Positions 54,839 through 61,800 of a stretch of 64,000 nt of DNA are shown one piece after another. Under the pieces are notes generated by a model. It saw nothing but the letters and a program-made list of their open reading frames with translations, was not told the DNA's origin and searched no databases. Each line of letters opens with the position of its first letter. Positions within the stretch are counted from its first letter, which is position 1. The stretch spans positions 756,001-820,000 of the forward strand of contig CALNXK010000103.1 of the NCBI GenBank assembly GCA_942486035.1. The letters are read 5' to 3'. Made by a program: the position numbers and the translations under genes. This stretch comes from Porites lobata (taxonomy: Eukaryota; Cnidaria; Anthozoa; Scleractinia; Poritidae).

Positions 54839-57501
54839 AAATTGGCCGTTTTTATACTAAGGACGCATTATCTGACTGGACGAACTTGGGCAAACATTTT
54901 GTAGTTCGTCTGGTCATGCGTGCCAGGTATAAAGACGGGCACAAGACGCATTATGCGTCTGGACGAACTTAATTCGAAATACGTCTTGAACGACGCACTA
55001 CGAAAGGTAGTTCGTCTGGACGCATAACGCGTCTTGTGCCAGTGTTTATACTGGAGACGCATAACCCAGACGAACAACAAAATATTTTCTCAAGTTTGTC
55101 CAGACGGATAATGCGTTTTTACTATAAAAATGGCCATTGAGCGAACTAAATTCGACTTTAGCACGGCAGTAGCCTTACGTTTGAAACCAAGTTGTGCTAC
55201 GGTCGTGCTACACGTCAGTAGCACGACTTGCATTGGTTTCGAACGTCGCGCTACCGCCGTGCAGAGCTCAGTTCATAAATTATAAATACATTAGAATACA
55301 TTTAAAAGATGCCTTAACAGTTTCTTTAATTCTGGATTTGTTTTTGGCAACATGAACCGCCGTTCTATTCGACTGGTTTAAATTCGCCGTTTGAAACCAA
55401 GTCGTGCTAGTTTCGTGCTGCAGTCAAGCTACAGTTGATCGAGCCAGCTTAGCAGGACAGTAGCAAGACGTTTGAAACAGGCCTTACAACCGGTACACTT
55501 GGAAGAAGTTTGTCCAAATCACAACGTTATCTGTAAACAAAAGATTCTCAATTTTCTTTTTAAACGGACCAATAACATTCATAAATTTGAGGGCTGTTTC
55601 CTCAGAGGTCAGGTAAGTTCAAACGGTTTTAACGTTTTCAACGGTCGCAAAGTTGAGCCTTGAATTTTATTGGTCCGTTTGCAAAAAACTTGAGAATCTT
55701 TTGTTTTCAGAACACGTTCTGATTGGTCAATCTTCTTCCAAGTGTTGCTTTCCAATTTGAGTGTCTACAATGTGAATTGAACTAACGATCGCAGCTCAAA
55801 AATAGTTTTCAAAAACAATCAAAGGGGAAAATGCGGCATCTAATTGAGTTTGCTATTTTCTGGCATAATTACCCTTAACGGCTATCCCATTTCTTTACAG
55901 ATCTAACGTGCTCAAACTTAACATATTTTACGAGGAACTCAACTATGAATTCATCAGAGAGGAGCGATCCTATGTAGTAAGTGCGAGGATTTGCTATCGT
56001 AATGCCCGTGGACGTTCTACGATTCCAAAGTGTCATGGATGACCGAATGGGGACAAATTATTAAAAAACCAGGCTCCAGGAGCGAGGAGCGAGCCCAAAT
56101 AAAGAAAGCCGCGAAAAAAGAAAGCTTCAAGTAGAGCAGAATCAATTTACGGTGAAACTCTCCCCACACCAAAAAATTCCAATTCAAATCCAACAAAAGA
56201 GTCTAAAACAAGCTATAAAATTTCCTCAATCATCTCATCGCAAAATCGTTATTTTGTACCCATAAAAATCCTTTGATTATCCCCATCAAGTAAATCTGAA
56301 CTGAACGCACCCAGCCACCCACTCTTCTACTTCAGGGTCGCGTCCCTCATGAAGTTTCCGTGCCTGGGAAAAGTTTCGACCCTAACTGATGTCCACTATA
56401 CTACTCTGAGGTTCAAATATCTTAATGTACTGTAGGAAGTTCTAGTAACAACGACGGCGACGGCAATAAGATATTTCAAGAGCCATAATGGATCCTTATA
56501 GTTTCATAGCTACCACGTGAAATTTCCTAATGAGATGTCCTATGGGGAAGCAAATACACGACGACCTATTTTTTTTTTCTTTTTTAACTTGGGTGAGGCC
56601 TGGATTTGACATTCTAAGCAGTAAGAATAAACCTGATAAAGTTCGAAAAACGCAAATTCATTTTAGTAGCAATATTTTCACTTCCATGGCCAAAGAATTT
56701 CACTAAAGGAAAAAAAGCGGTGTCCAAAATGTAGCTCTTATTAACAACTTTTAGAGCCAAATTGTGCCGCGCTAACCCTTACAAGCTTAAGAAACGGTCC
56801 AGATAAGAACGATAGCAACAACGGCAACGAACATGTTGGAATGCAAAAAAGGTGCTAACTTTTCTATTGTCTGTACTTACTTCTGATTGGCTTAAACAGC
56901 AAAAGTTAACAAAACTTCATAAAGCGATACGTATATTCATCCTTACTTTCCAACCATCTTCCATACAACAAAACCGGGTCTCAGTTTGAATAACAAAGAA
57001 TTCCTATGTGGGGAACATATAAAATTGTAAACTTTTCTTGGCTATTGATTTCAACTCCTGTGATTGGTCAAAATCTTTAACACAAAAAACACCCTTTCAA
57101 AGTGGAGTGTAAATGCATTTTATTGGGTAAACGGCCTTCATGTAGGTTTATGCATTCTCTGTGTAAAAATGAAAACATTCCTACGTGGGGAAAGCACCGT
57201 TGCCGCATAACAAAAGAAATTGCTATCCACCTTACCCGGATCATTACTTAATACTACTCCTTAGCTGCACTTTGTCCTTCGTCTCCTTTATTTAATTATG
57301 TCTCATTTTCATCCATAGCTTGTTAACTTCGTGTCCGATCTTGGCGGTTCCCTGGGCCTTTGGATAGGAATGTCTGTTTTGTCATTTGCTGAGGTTTTAG
57401 AGTTGCTGTTGCTCATAGCCTACGCATTATTTAGAAAGTTGAGGAGACGACTGGATGGTAGAATACAATCGTCCTCGAAGTCAGTAAGAAAAGCATTTTA
57501 A
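38073..57501 (+). CDS. DEG/ENaC channel gene 3 (complete, 12 exons)
   Basis: Gene-level entry. Coding exons are 38073-38426, 39554-39671, 40794-41025, 41586-41719, 43063-43226, 47671-47787, 48414-48531, 48987-49065, 49664-49721, 54642-54712, 55901-55976 and 57319-57501. They total 1704 nt and 567 aa, with all junctions GT-AG and in frame. Domains: a longer charged cytosolic N-terminus (K/E-rich, residues 14-47, possibly helical); HG at 64-65 followed by Pro-Pro; TM1 about 79-97; FPAITICNFN; RRRKR at 162-166; an acidic run 176-194; YGNCYIFN; CxxxC/CxC; CPPPC; WPS; TM2 with G-M-S (524-526); a basic C-tail. Family role: subunit of a trimeric cation channel in the plasma membrane. Introns 5 (4.44 kb) and 9 (4.92 kb) are swollen by transposons; all splice sites remain intact. 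Confidence 0.94.
39020..39243 (+). repeat. LINE 3' end (gene 3 intron 1)
   Basis: Ends CCTGCCTAAATAAAGTTGAC, then TTGACTTGAC. An untranslated 3' end with AATAAA and short tandem TTGAC units is typical of some non-LTR retrotransposons. The 5' boundary is uncertain and no coding part is seen. The rest of intron 1 (38427-39553) is unremarkable. Confidence 0.55.
39554..39671 (+). CDS. Gene 3 exon 2: FPAITICNFN segment
   Basis: 118 nt, phase 0 to 1, acceptor TTTTCAG and donor GTCGGT. It encodes SLDFPAITICNFN, then VEYLPEDLRNDILGALEDLK. Confidence 0.93.
39955..40690. repeat. Foldback/dispersed repeat with GCAACA motifs (gene 3 intron 2)
   Basis: A perfect hairpin AACTTGTTTTTCA / TTGAAAAACAAGTT sits at 40047-40077. 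Across the next 600 bp, words such as GTTGCGTGTTTTAC, TTGCGCATTTTAC and AATGCGCAACA recur in both orientations, as in a decayed foldback element. Confidence 0.5.
40794..41025 (+). CDS. Gene 3 exon 3: furin-type site, acidic tract, Cys block
   Basis: 232 nt, phase 1 to 2, acceptor AATTTGACAG and donor GTAGGT. It starts APARRRKRAAG, an R-x-K-R furin-type site, then EPSEEEEEGFENPDSLEED, and ends FEDFVLSCTYRGIPCG. Confidence 0.93.
41070..41215. repeat. GGAATCC repeat family, copy 5 (gene 3 intron 3)
   Basis: GGATTCTGGAATCCGGAAAA, then GGAGTCCGGAATCC and TCTTGTGGGATCTGGGATCC, in the order seen at 5869-6105. It begins 45 bp after exon 3. Confidence 0.7.
41586..41719 (+). CDS. Gene 3 exon 4: YGNC segment
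   Basis: 134 nt, phase 2 to 1, acceptor ATCACAG and donor GTAAGA. It encodes NFTSSYWTNYWHYSYGNCYI, then FNAGRDKKGKTVSVLKSNKP and GPSHG. NFT is a potential N-glycosylation sequon. Confidence 0.94.
41829..42193. mobile_element. 365-bp MITE (gene 3 intron 4)
   Basis: The left end GGGACTTTAAGATCCAACGA and right end TCGTTGGATCTTAAAGTCTC are near-perfect inverted repeats. GACAGTAACGAGAACGTC near the left pairs roughly with GACGTTCTTGTCGCCGTCGC near the right. There is no ORF. A related GACGGCGACGGCAA motif occurs at 56455. Confidence 0.88.
43063..43226 (+). CDS. Gene 3 exon 5: LELN / PFP block
   Basis: 164 nt, phase 1 to 0, acceptor TTTTATCAG and donor GTAATG. It encodes GLVLELNIQQQEYIG, then AGVRIDISNQGEMAFP and PGFATSIGMRK. 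The same frame stays open 200 bp upstream, but that part is intronic: the conserved block begins exactly at the acceptor. Confidence 0.94.
43731..43794. repeat. Telomere-repeat hairpin
   Basis: GAATGCTGT, then three AGGGTT units, a 4-5 base loop (GACAC), about three AACCCT units, then ACAGCATTC. The whole forms a near-perfect 29-bp stem. The repeat is the TTAGGG telomere type used by cnidarians. It lies immediately 5' of the truncated LINE. Confidence 0.85.
44217..45846. mobile_element. Insertion nested inside the LINE
   Basis: It splits the LINE exactly between SPLLF and NLYINDLP. The ends carry related GC-rich words in inverted order: TTCGGCGGAGCGCGAAGT at the left, ACTTCGGC-type GACGCCGAAGTGTACGCTCC at the right. 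Inside is a direct duplication of about 130 bp (44280-44414 and 44579-44703, both beginning GACAAGATTGGGC), and a GAGGATGTTACGTGGCC segment shared with 20200. It may be composite; 45070-45400 looks LTR-like (ATTAAA, ends ...TCGTAACA) but I found no target duplication. Confidence 0.55.
44433..44528 (-). repeat. Degenerate tRNA-like segment
   Basis: The minus strand reads TGGGTCGCAGTAACGCAATC, GGC..., with an A-box-like TAACGCAATCGG and a B-box-like GGTTCAAACCCC about 60 bases on. The stems pair poorly. It sits between the two direct repeats of the nested insertion, so it may be part of a tRNA-derived element and not a tRNA gene. Confidence 0.3.
47671..47787 (+). CDS. Gene 3 exon 6
   Basis: 117 nt, phase 0 on both sides, acceptor TATTGGCAG and donor GTAAGT. 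It encodes VEIIREDPFNNNRC, then LDEANLYNHTFKVGYSSS. It lies 435 bp after the LINE tail. Confidence 0.93.
48028..48068. repeat. AAAAC microsatellite (gene 3 intron 6)
   Basis: A short (AAAAC)n run in intron 6. The rest of the intron (47788-48413) shows nothing recognisable. Confidence 0.85.
48414..48531 (+). CDS. Gene 3 exon 7: CxxxC...CxC thumb segment
   Basis: 118 nt, phase 0 to 1, acceptor TTAAACAG and donor GTACGA. It encodes ACKESCLAFNQRKECKCMEY, then RFPIPSNATPVCDILNKTV. NAT and NKT are potential N-glycosylation sequons. Confidence 0.94.
48987..49065 (+). CDS. Gene 3 exon 8: CPPPC segment
   Basis: 79 nt, phase 1 to 2, acceptor CTTCTCAG and donor GTAAAA. It encodes NCLTKVQKAFKRNELNCTKS, then CPPPC. 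Confidence 0.94.
49664..49721 (+). CDS. Gene 3 exon 9: WPS segment
   Basis: 58 nt, phase 2 to 0, acceptor TTTTGCAG and donor GTTTGT. It encodes ENVFKLTSSFSSWPSEAYQ. Intron 8 before it contains only a CAATCA-type short repeat (49100-49150). Confidence 0.93.
50150..50235. repeat. GGCATGCC palindrome cluster, left arm
   Basis: Four copies of GGCATGCC or GGCATGCCCGGCATG in 85 bp. Each is an 8-bp palindrome, and pairs form longer ones. The right-arm counterpart is at 53525-53645. Confidence 0.8.
53525..53645. repeat. GGCATGCC palindrome cluster, right arm
   Basis: About seven GCATGCC/GGCATGC-type words in 120 bp, including ATGCCGGGCATG and GGCATGCCCGGCATGCCGG. More isolated GCATGC words follow at 53737-53850. 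Confidence 0.8.
54642..54712 (+). CDS. Gene 3 exon 10 (long form)
   Basis: 71 nt, phase 0 to 2, acceptor TTGTTGCAG and donor GTAAAC. It encodes AFYVEQLASKGIELEIENRT, then NNFR. It is eight residues longer than gene 2 exon 10. Confidence 0.9.
54800..55490. mobile_element. Nested MITEs with AGCACGGCAGTAGC and GGACGCATTAT arms (gene 3 intron 10)
   Basis: The inner element (54844-55135) starts GGCCGTTTTTATACTAAGGA and ends ATAAAAATGGCC, with several GACGAACT / AGTTCGTC and ACGCATTATGCGT palindromes. It sits inside an outer repeat whose halves read CGTCGTGCTACTGCCGTGCC (54812) and AGCACGGCAGTAGCCTTACG (55160), inverted. Diverged copies of the outer repeat follow to 55490. Confidence 0.75.
55496..55744. 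mobile_element. 249-bp MITE (gene 3 intron 10)
   Basis: Terminal inverted repeats of about 80 bp: CACTTGGAAGAAGTTTGTCC at the left and the inverse CTTCTTCCAAGTG at the right. AACAAAAGATTCTCAA / TTGAGAATCTTTTGTT and AAACGGACCAATAA / TTATTGGTCCGTTT also pair. Confidence 0.92.
55901..55976 (+). CDS. Gene 3 exon 11: FYEELN segment
   Basis: 76 nt, phase 2 to 0, acceptor CTTTACAG and donor GTAAGT. It encodes SNVLKLNIFYEELNYEFIRE, then ERSYV. Confidence 0.94.
55977..57318 (+). other. Gene 3 intron 11
   Basis: 1.34 kb. GACGGCGACGGCAA at 56453 and CAACAACGGCAACGAACA at 56816, 370 bp apart, resemble the internal arms of the MITE at 41829, so a decayed relative may lie between them. The intron otherwise holds only unrecognised sequence. 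Confidence 0.4.
57319..57501 (+). CDS. Gene 3 exon 12: TM2, selectivity filter, C-terminus
   Basis: 60 codons and TAA, acceptor ATCCATAG. LVNFVSDLGGSLGLWIGMSV has the degenerin-site small residues and the G-M-S filter; LSFAEVLELLLLIAYALF completes TM2. The C-tail is basic (RKLRRRLDGR, then SSKSVRKAF). Confidence 0.95.
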   Translation, partial: LVNFVSDLGGSLGLWIGMSVLSFAEVLELLLLIAYALFRKLRRRLDGRIQSSSKSVRKAF

Positions 57502-57822
57502 TAGCTGAAGTGGCATTGCTGGACTTGTTCTTAACCGTCTTGGTGTTAACCAACACACAAAAAGGAAACTTCTGTTCTTCTGATTATACACATATAGTAA
57601 ACGCGCTCGATCTGGAGATATAAGATTTTATTGAGAAACATTCAAATCTACGAGACTGAAAAGTCATATAGCTGTAGTTCATACAGTCTTGGCCCAAAAA
57701 AACCCTCCGTTCATCTCTTTCTACGCATATTCTGAGTAATTACCCGCTCTATCTGGAGATAAACGATTTATTTAATTTGAAAAATATTTAAATCAATGAG
57801 AAAGGTTATATAGCTATTTAAT

Positions 57823-57828
57823 AATAAA
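57823..57828 (+). terminator. Candidate poly(A) signal of gene 3
   Basis: AATAAA, 322 bp after the gene 3 stop codon. No transcript evidence is available; other weaker A-rich signals exist nearby. Confidence 0.35.
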
Positions 57829-57839
57829 CATTGATTACA

Positions 57840-59640
57840 CCCATGCACAAATAAGTACACATTTGATTTGATCTTTAATTGTCACTTGTTTCAGTACTAA
57901 ACCCGAGAGAAGAATAGGAATGAGACGATTTATTGTGTCCCTTCGAAGCCTCTTTCCTGGTTTTACTACGTTCGGTTAAGTGAAACTCGTAAGGACTTGA
58001 GAAGAGGCATGCTGAGAGGTGACTGGCTTACTTGAGGTGGCGACAAAAATCGAGTTAGCTCGAAGCGGAAAGTCTGGGAACGAGTCATCGCCAGGCTCGG
58101 CCCAGTACTTTCTCATTCTCTCTCTCTCTTTCTCTGAAAAATTCAATATTATATTTTTCTGTTCCGGAAAGCTAAATGACAACCAAAACAACTAGTGCAT
58201 TGTTGGCATTCTATGTTTTGATGTTCAGCCCCCTAGCTTGATGTCATTTTGATAGGCCAGGATCAGTTAGTATTATTCATTAGCATCATTTCATTGTAAA
58301 TACAAAATGGTCTATAAAGCTGTTTTAACTTCATTATTTATAAATGCTATTATTATTGTCATCGTAAGCATTTAACCCTCGGTACCTTAGCGGTAACTCA
58401 TTCTCTCATACCCCCCATAAAATCCAGCCGCTCATGATGAGGAGGTGCTCGTATACAGGGTCTTTAGCATGTTCAAAATAATAAAATGACTCAATCACGA
58501 TGGTCGGTTGCTAAGGCTTTTCCTACCGCAACTTCTTCTGAATTCAATTTTTGGCTCACAGAGGAGTAGTTTATATTTCAAATGAAGCAAGGCAAGACAT
58601 TAGAACATCTTAATAAGAAAAAAATTTTCTTTACCATTGTAAAGGTATTTTTGACGTTTTTTGAAAGCATGACGTCATAAGTGACACCTATTTTTAGTGA
58701 CAACATTAAAAATTTGAAAAGCTGTGTTCAAGACGGTACAGACATTTTTGCTACACAAAAAGAATACTATAGTGTTAACCCCATCTCAATCAGATAAAAT
58801 GGCGTGAAGTTACAGCTAATTAAACAAAATCAAATTTACCGCCAAATGACCATATATGGTCCAAATTAGGGGTATTTTAAACCCGAGAAAAATGAATGTA
58901 TTGGCACAGGACCAAGGACAACGTTAGTGTTTCAACAAGTTTTGTTTCTTTGTGAACGTCGCGTTAATTACCTTGAGTTCATTTTGAAATGTTTCCCTCT
59001 CTTTCGCGTTAATTTTCTAAATTCAGTCTTTTTCCACTAAATTCGCGTTAATTTAAGTCGCGTTAATTTCCAATACATTAATTTTCAAGGATCATTAATT
59101 TCATATTATAAGGTAACTAAAAAAATAAGCCGAGGACCCCCATTTTTTTCGGACGAAAGCTTTTGGTATTATTAGAAAAGGAAAATGTACAGTTATTTGA
59201 AAACAATTCTGTGGAGCGCAGTTTTTTTCTTAAGGTGGAAAATAGGAGATTACTGCGCAGTAGTGGAAATTTCGTTTCGTAGACTTTTTAATTTTTTTTT
59301 CTCTATCGTTTCCTCTTAAGATCTCTTAACTCTAATAAAATATTTAAAGCTAAAAGTGATCTTGCACAAAAAGAGCCGTGCAAGGCCATATTTGTTTTGA
59401 TAATCTCGCAAGCGTACAAAGTGGGATGTGCGCCCGCGATGGGCTTCTCAAGCGATACTGAGTACCAGCATGAGCCACCTTACATATGTGCTAAAATTGT
59501 TGTTAATTGACGTCGAAATGAAAACGCCGGGCCTATTTTAATGCGCTCACTTTAATACATCTCTTTGCTTTCAGATGTGATTGTTGTACATCCAAGCTTT
59601 TTTTGGTGTTTCCGTGAGTGATTCCAAGCTTTAAATGTCA
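57840..59640. other. Spacer downstream of gene 3
   Basis: A TCTC run (58110-58135) and repeated short GCGTTAATT words (58960-59090) are the only structure I see. No exon, RNA gene or element ends are recognised. Confidence 0.4.
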
Positions 59641-59649
59641 TTTTGCCCG

Positions 59650-60315
59650 TAGGAAAGTCCGTGGGGTACTCCTTTATATGGTATATGCGGAGATGTGCGC
59701 TGGATGGGGTACGGTTTTTTTCCTCTCTTTCCTAAACAGGGTATATAATTTTGCACGAGTCTGTCCTTAACAGGGTATTTAATTTCTTGCTAGTCTGACC
59801 TAATTACCAGAAATACGTGAAAGTATGGTATGCCCGATTGATTTGACTTGCTTAATGAAAATTGTTTGTATGTACAGGTATGCAAAAGCACTGGCTGTAA
59901 CATGAATTTGCTCAATTGCAATTTTGCCAATAAATGACTTAAGCACAAGAGAAGCATAACCACAAGGCCGTGGACCAATCGTAGATCACTTTGACCCAGA
60001 CCTCATGCGAACATATCAAAAGCAATATGGCGGACGCTTCGTCCGCCATCTTGTTTATCATCGGGTTGAGGAGAGCTGGTACTGGGAACCGGGTCAAATA
60101 TGCCATTCTGCGCGTGCGGAGTCCTTATGCTTATGTTTATTTGCTAGTGAAAAGCAGGCTTTAAAAACAACACTGCGTGCATTTGGTTCTGTCCTAAATC
60201 GAGTCATGTAATTGAGGGTGTTGTTCTAAACAGGGTAGGGATTTTAGGATTTTTTTTATCCTAAACAGGGTCAGAGTTTCAAACCCTCAGCATCTCACCT
60301 ATACCCACTGAATAC
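59650..60315. repeat. CAGGGTA-type dispersed repeat with central insertion
   Basis: CTAAACAGGGTATATAATTT, TTAACAGGGTATTTAAT, TCTAAACAGGGTAGGGATTT and CCTAAACAGGGTCAGAG occur on both sides of a central block. That block (about 59985-60110) contains the palindrome ATGGCGGACG..CGTCCGCCAT at 60026-60048. Confidence 0.5.
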
Positions 60316-61160
60316 TTATTACGGTATGCCCCCGGGCAAGGAAAACAGCTCTACAGTTACTATTTCAGTATCTGCCTTATAATCCTTGCTTTAGCCCACC
60401 TTCACATGTCCTTTCTTTGGCACTGCTTACATAAAGACTTTGTCAGGGCGACTGACTGACGTATATGGATAAAGAGGGATTATTTGCCATTGTCACTTCC
60501 GGTTCTCTAGTTCCGTTTAACTGACAGTCATGAGCACCGTAAGTACCATAGCTGTGTATCTAGGAATTGTCTGAACAGATTAGCAAGGAAAGAAAGCGAA
60601 ATGGAAAAAGGAGTGCTTTCCCCTTCATTGATTCCCCAAATAAATCAAATAGCAAGAAAAATAGGGAAAACACAAATGTTTTCTGGCCTCCGCTTAAAAA
60701 CAAATGAGAGCGTTTGGCAGCTTATGAATTTTTTTAGCCATTTAGGAGAAAAGACTTACTCCATAATGAGTGATGTTAGATGTTATCGTTTGTTTCACTT
60801 TGACTGCTTCATAGCCAATCAGATGATTAGGTCGACTGCACACATGACACATTATGTCTGACTGGGATGGGCGCCAACTATGATTGGTGTACATTGTCTG
60901 AGTGGTGCTTTCTCCAGGTTTTTTATGTATGACGTTGTAGCATCCACGCTTCAGAAATGTCGATTCCGCTATCCTTGTTGATCTGGTTGATCTGGGTGAA
61001 TAGCCTCCTTTTTCTCGATGCATCTGTGTGTATCAGTATTTTTTGTCACTCGCAGTCAAGAGCCACCTTTTTTCAATGAAGTGTGTTGAGTGTGTATGGA
61101 TTGATTGGGCATGTCGTACTAGTGCAAGTCTTGGATCTTGATCAACCACTTTGTCTCTTA
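60316..61160. other. Spacer, nothing recognised
   Basis: Two short opposite ORFs (60601-60861 and 60742-61023) overlap each other and show no motif. Confidence 0.4.
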
Positions 61161-61164
61161 TCTA

Positions 61165-61800
61165 AGTGGGTATTTGTAGCGGGGCTCCCGCGCGCGCGAA
61201 GCGCGCGTGGGACAGAGCCCCATACCCATGGAATATGGTCAACCTCTTTTCGTTTGGTTGTCACGTGATTGACCGAGCGTACGTACGTACGTACGTACGT
61301 ACGCACGTACGTACGCGTCTACAGATTGTATGGGTGGGGTAGGGGAGACTATCAAAAGGAAGGGAGGGGTGTCTCAGGCGTGTCTTGGCAAGTCCACATC
61401 TTTAATATAGGACATTAACAATATGGTCAATTGACAGCTGTCCAAACAGGATAGCCACTGACCAGTATCCCATGACCATATCGCGGGCTCATGTGTTAAC
61501 TCATCGAGGTGACGTGATTTATTTGGAAGCTGTCCGCTGAACAATGTTCAATCTCATACTTTTACTAGTTTGGGAGCACAGGAAAACTGATAATGCACAC
61601 ATATTGAACATCAATGTTTTGATCAATTGGCAGCTGTCAAAACAGGGTACCCGCTGACCAGTATCACTTGACCGTATCGCGGGCTGAGGTGTCGACCCAT
61701 CGAGGTCAAGTATTTTTTAAGTTATCCGCTGACAAGTCTCTAGTTTTCAAGTGATCGCAGGCTCAAGTTCAATTTTGTTCTAAATTCATATGAAATATGT
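61165..61800. repeat. Dispersed repeat, copy 2, with internal duplication
   Basis: Begins with a GC palindrome (CCCGCGCGCGCGAAGCGCGCGTGGG, split here as CCCGCGCGCG and CGCGCGTGGG; 61186-61212), then GGTCAACCTCTTTTCG, a (GTAC)n run at 61280-61318, and two diverged tandem copies of a unit of about 190 bp. The copies start near 61420 and 61612 and contain GACAGCTGTC, CTGACCAGTATC, ATCGCGGGCT and CATCGAGGT. The same motifs in the same order occur once at 1160-1330. Confidence 0.65.

Noticed and set aside
57895..57980. Alternative C-terminal exon after gene 3 (TTTCAG, then a basic peptide)
   Set aside because: Splicing from the GTAAGA inside exon 12 gives an immediate stop, so the frame does not work.
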